Shown here: in pieces, positions 5,494 through 5,610 of the stretch | How the letters are laid out: each line of letters starts with the position of its first letter | How positions within the stretch are numbered: position 1 is the stretch's first letter | DNA from: an uncultured bacterium | Lineage (GTDB): Bacteria > Cyanobacteriota > Vampirovibrionia > Gastranaerophilales > Gastranaerophilaceae | Direction of reading: 5' to 3' | Assembly (NCBI GenBank): GCA_900554095.1 | Contig: USGC01000121.1 | Coordinates: forward strand, 1-5,610 | DNA length: 5,610 bases | Notes under the pieces: generated by a model | Databases searched by the model: none | What the model saw: only the letters and a program-made list of their open reading frames with translations | What the model was told of the DNA's origin: nothing | Position numbers and translations under genes: made by a program

Positions 5494-5523
5494 TTTACAT
5501 AAATAATATTATTAGAATATAAT
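5494..5523 (+). promoter_or_regulatory. Candidate promoter after holB
   Basis: TTTACA (5494-5499, five of six), an 18-base spacer and a perfect TATAAT (5518-5523). It predicts a plus-strand start near 5530, which would begin an RNA or gene extending past the window. It conflicts with the reading of the same end as a convergent gene. The gap is very AT-rich, with a 12-base palindrome AATAATATTATT at 5502-5513, so chance matches are possible. Confidence 0.35.
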
Positions 5524-5533
5524 ATAAAATCGA

Positions 5534-5610
5534 TTACTGGCACTTAAGCTTGAGAACGGTGAGCGAGCACTGTCTGAGCGGCGCATCTGAAAGAAGATTA
5601 AACAAGTCCA
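5534..5610 (-). CDS. Possible C-terminus of a convergent gene
   Basis: A minus-strand frame enters from the right edge and gives 24 residues before a TAA at 5534-5536. It ends in 'CSLTVLKLKCQ', which looks like an amphipathic beta-strand tail, preceded by a helical 'DLFNLLSDAP'. I do not recognise the protein. About two thirds of third codon positions are G or C, unlike the AT-rich neighbours, which weakens the call. A second minus-strand frame and a plus-strand frame are also open over this short stretch, so the evidence is thin. Confidence 0.3.
   Translation of the reverse strand, partial: DLFNLLSDAPLRQCSLTVLKLKCQ
5556..5573 (+). other. Short hairpin at the right edge
   Basis: ACGGTG (5556-5561) and CACTGT (5568-5573) pair over six positions with one G-U, around a six-base AGCGAG loop. 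About 26 bases separate it from the predicted plus-strand start at 5530. It could be part of a structured leader or small RNA, but it matches no RNA family I recognise, and a 6-bp stem can arise by chance. Confidence 0.2.

Overview
This is a 5.6 kb AT-rich bacterial chromosomal window holding seven genes and one possible fragment. The layout is two blocks pointing away from a divergent control region near 3,060-3,180. Nothing proves the taxon. The AT-rich composition, a HEAT-repeat (PBS-lyase-like) protein and a soluble PAS-GAF histidine kinase would fit a low-GC cyanobacterial relative such as Vampirovibrionia/Gastranaerophilales, but this is only an impression. No mobile element, CRISPR array, tRNA or rRNA gene was seen.

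Left block, minus strand. A 72-residue protein of unknown function (2839-3057) is followed by a cytoplasmic sensor histidine kinase (1145-2803). After a 324-base AT-rich gap comes a HEAT-repeat protein (1-820) that runs off the left edge. The gap appears to carry one good and one weaker promoter for the HEAT gene, a leader of about 180 bases, and a GTGTGA/TCACAC inverted repeat placed right after the distal -10 box.

Right block, plus strand. Two small tandem XRE-type DNA-binding proteins (3181-3405 and 3424-3654) are followed by holA (DNA polymerase III delta, 3682-4638) and holB (delta prime, 4622-5491), which overlap by 17 bases. The last ~80 bases are ambiguous: either the C-terminus of a convergent minus-strand gene or the start of a plus-strand transcript.

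Two regulatory patterns are the most interesting content. First, the divergent promoters for the XRE pair and the small-protein/kinase pair overlap physically, with a 10-bp inverted repeat on the minus-strand -10 and start site. This looks like a switch that an adjacent XRE protein could control. Second, the kinase and first XRE genes, and less clearly holA and the second XRE gene, have a promoter whose predicted transcription start falls on or next to the start codon, and they lack a Shine-Dalgarno sequence. The HEAT, 72-residue and holB genes have clear Shine-Dalgarno sequences. This suggests leaderless and leadered genes mixed in one locus.
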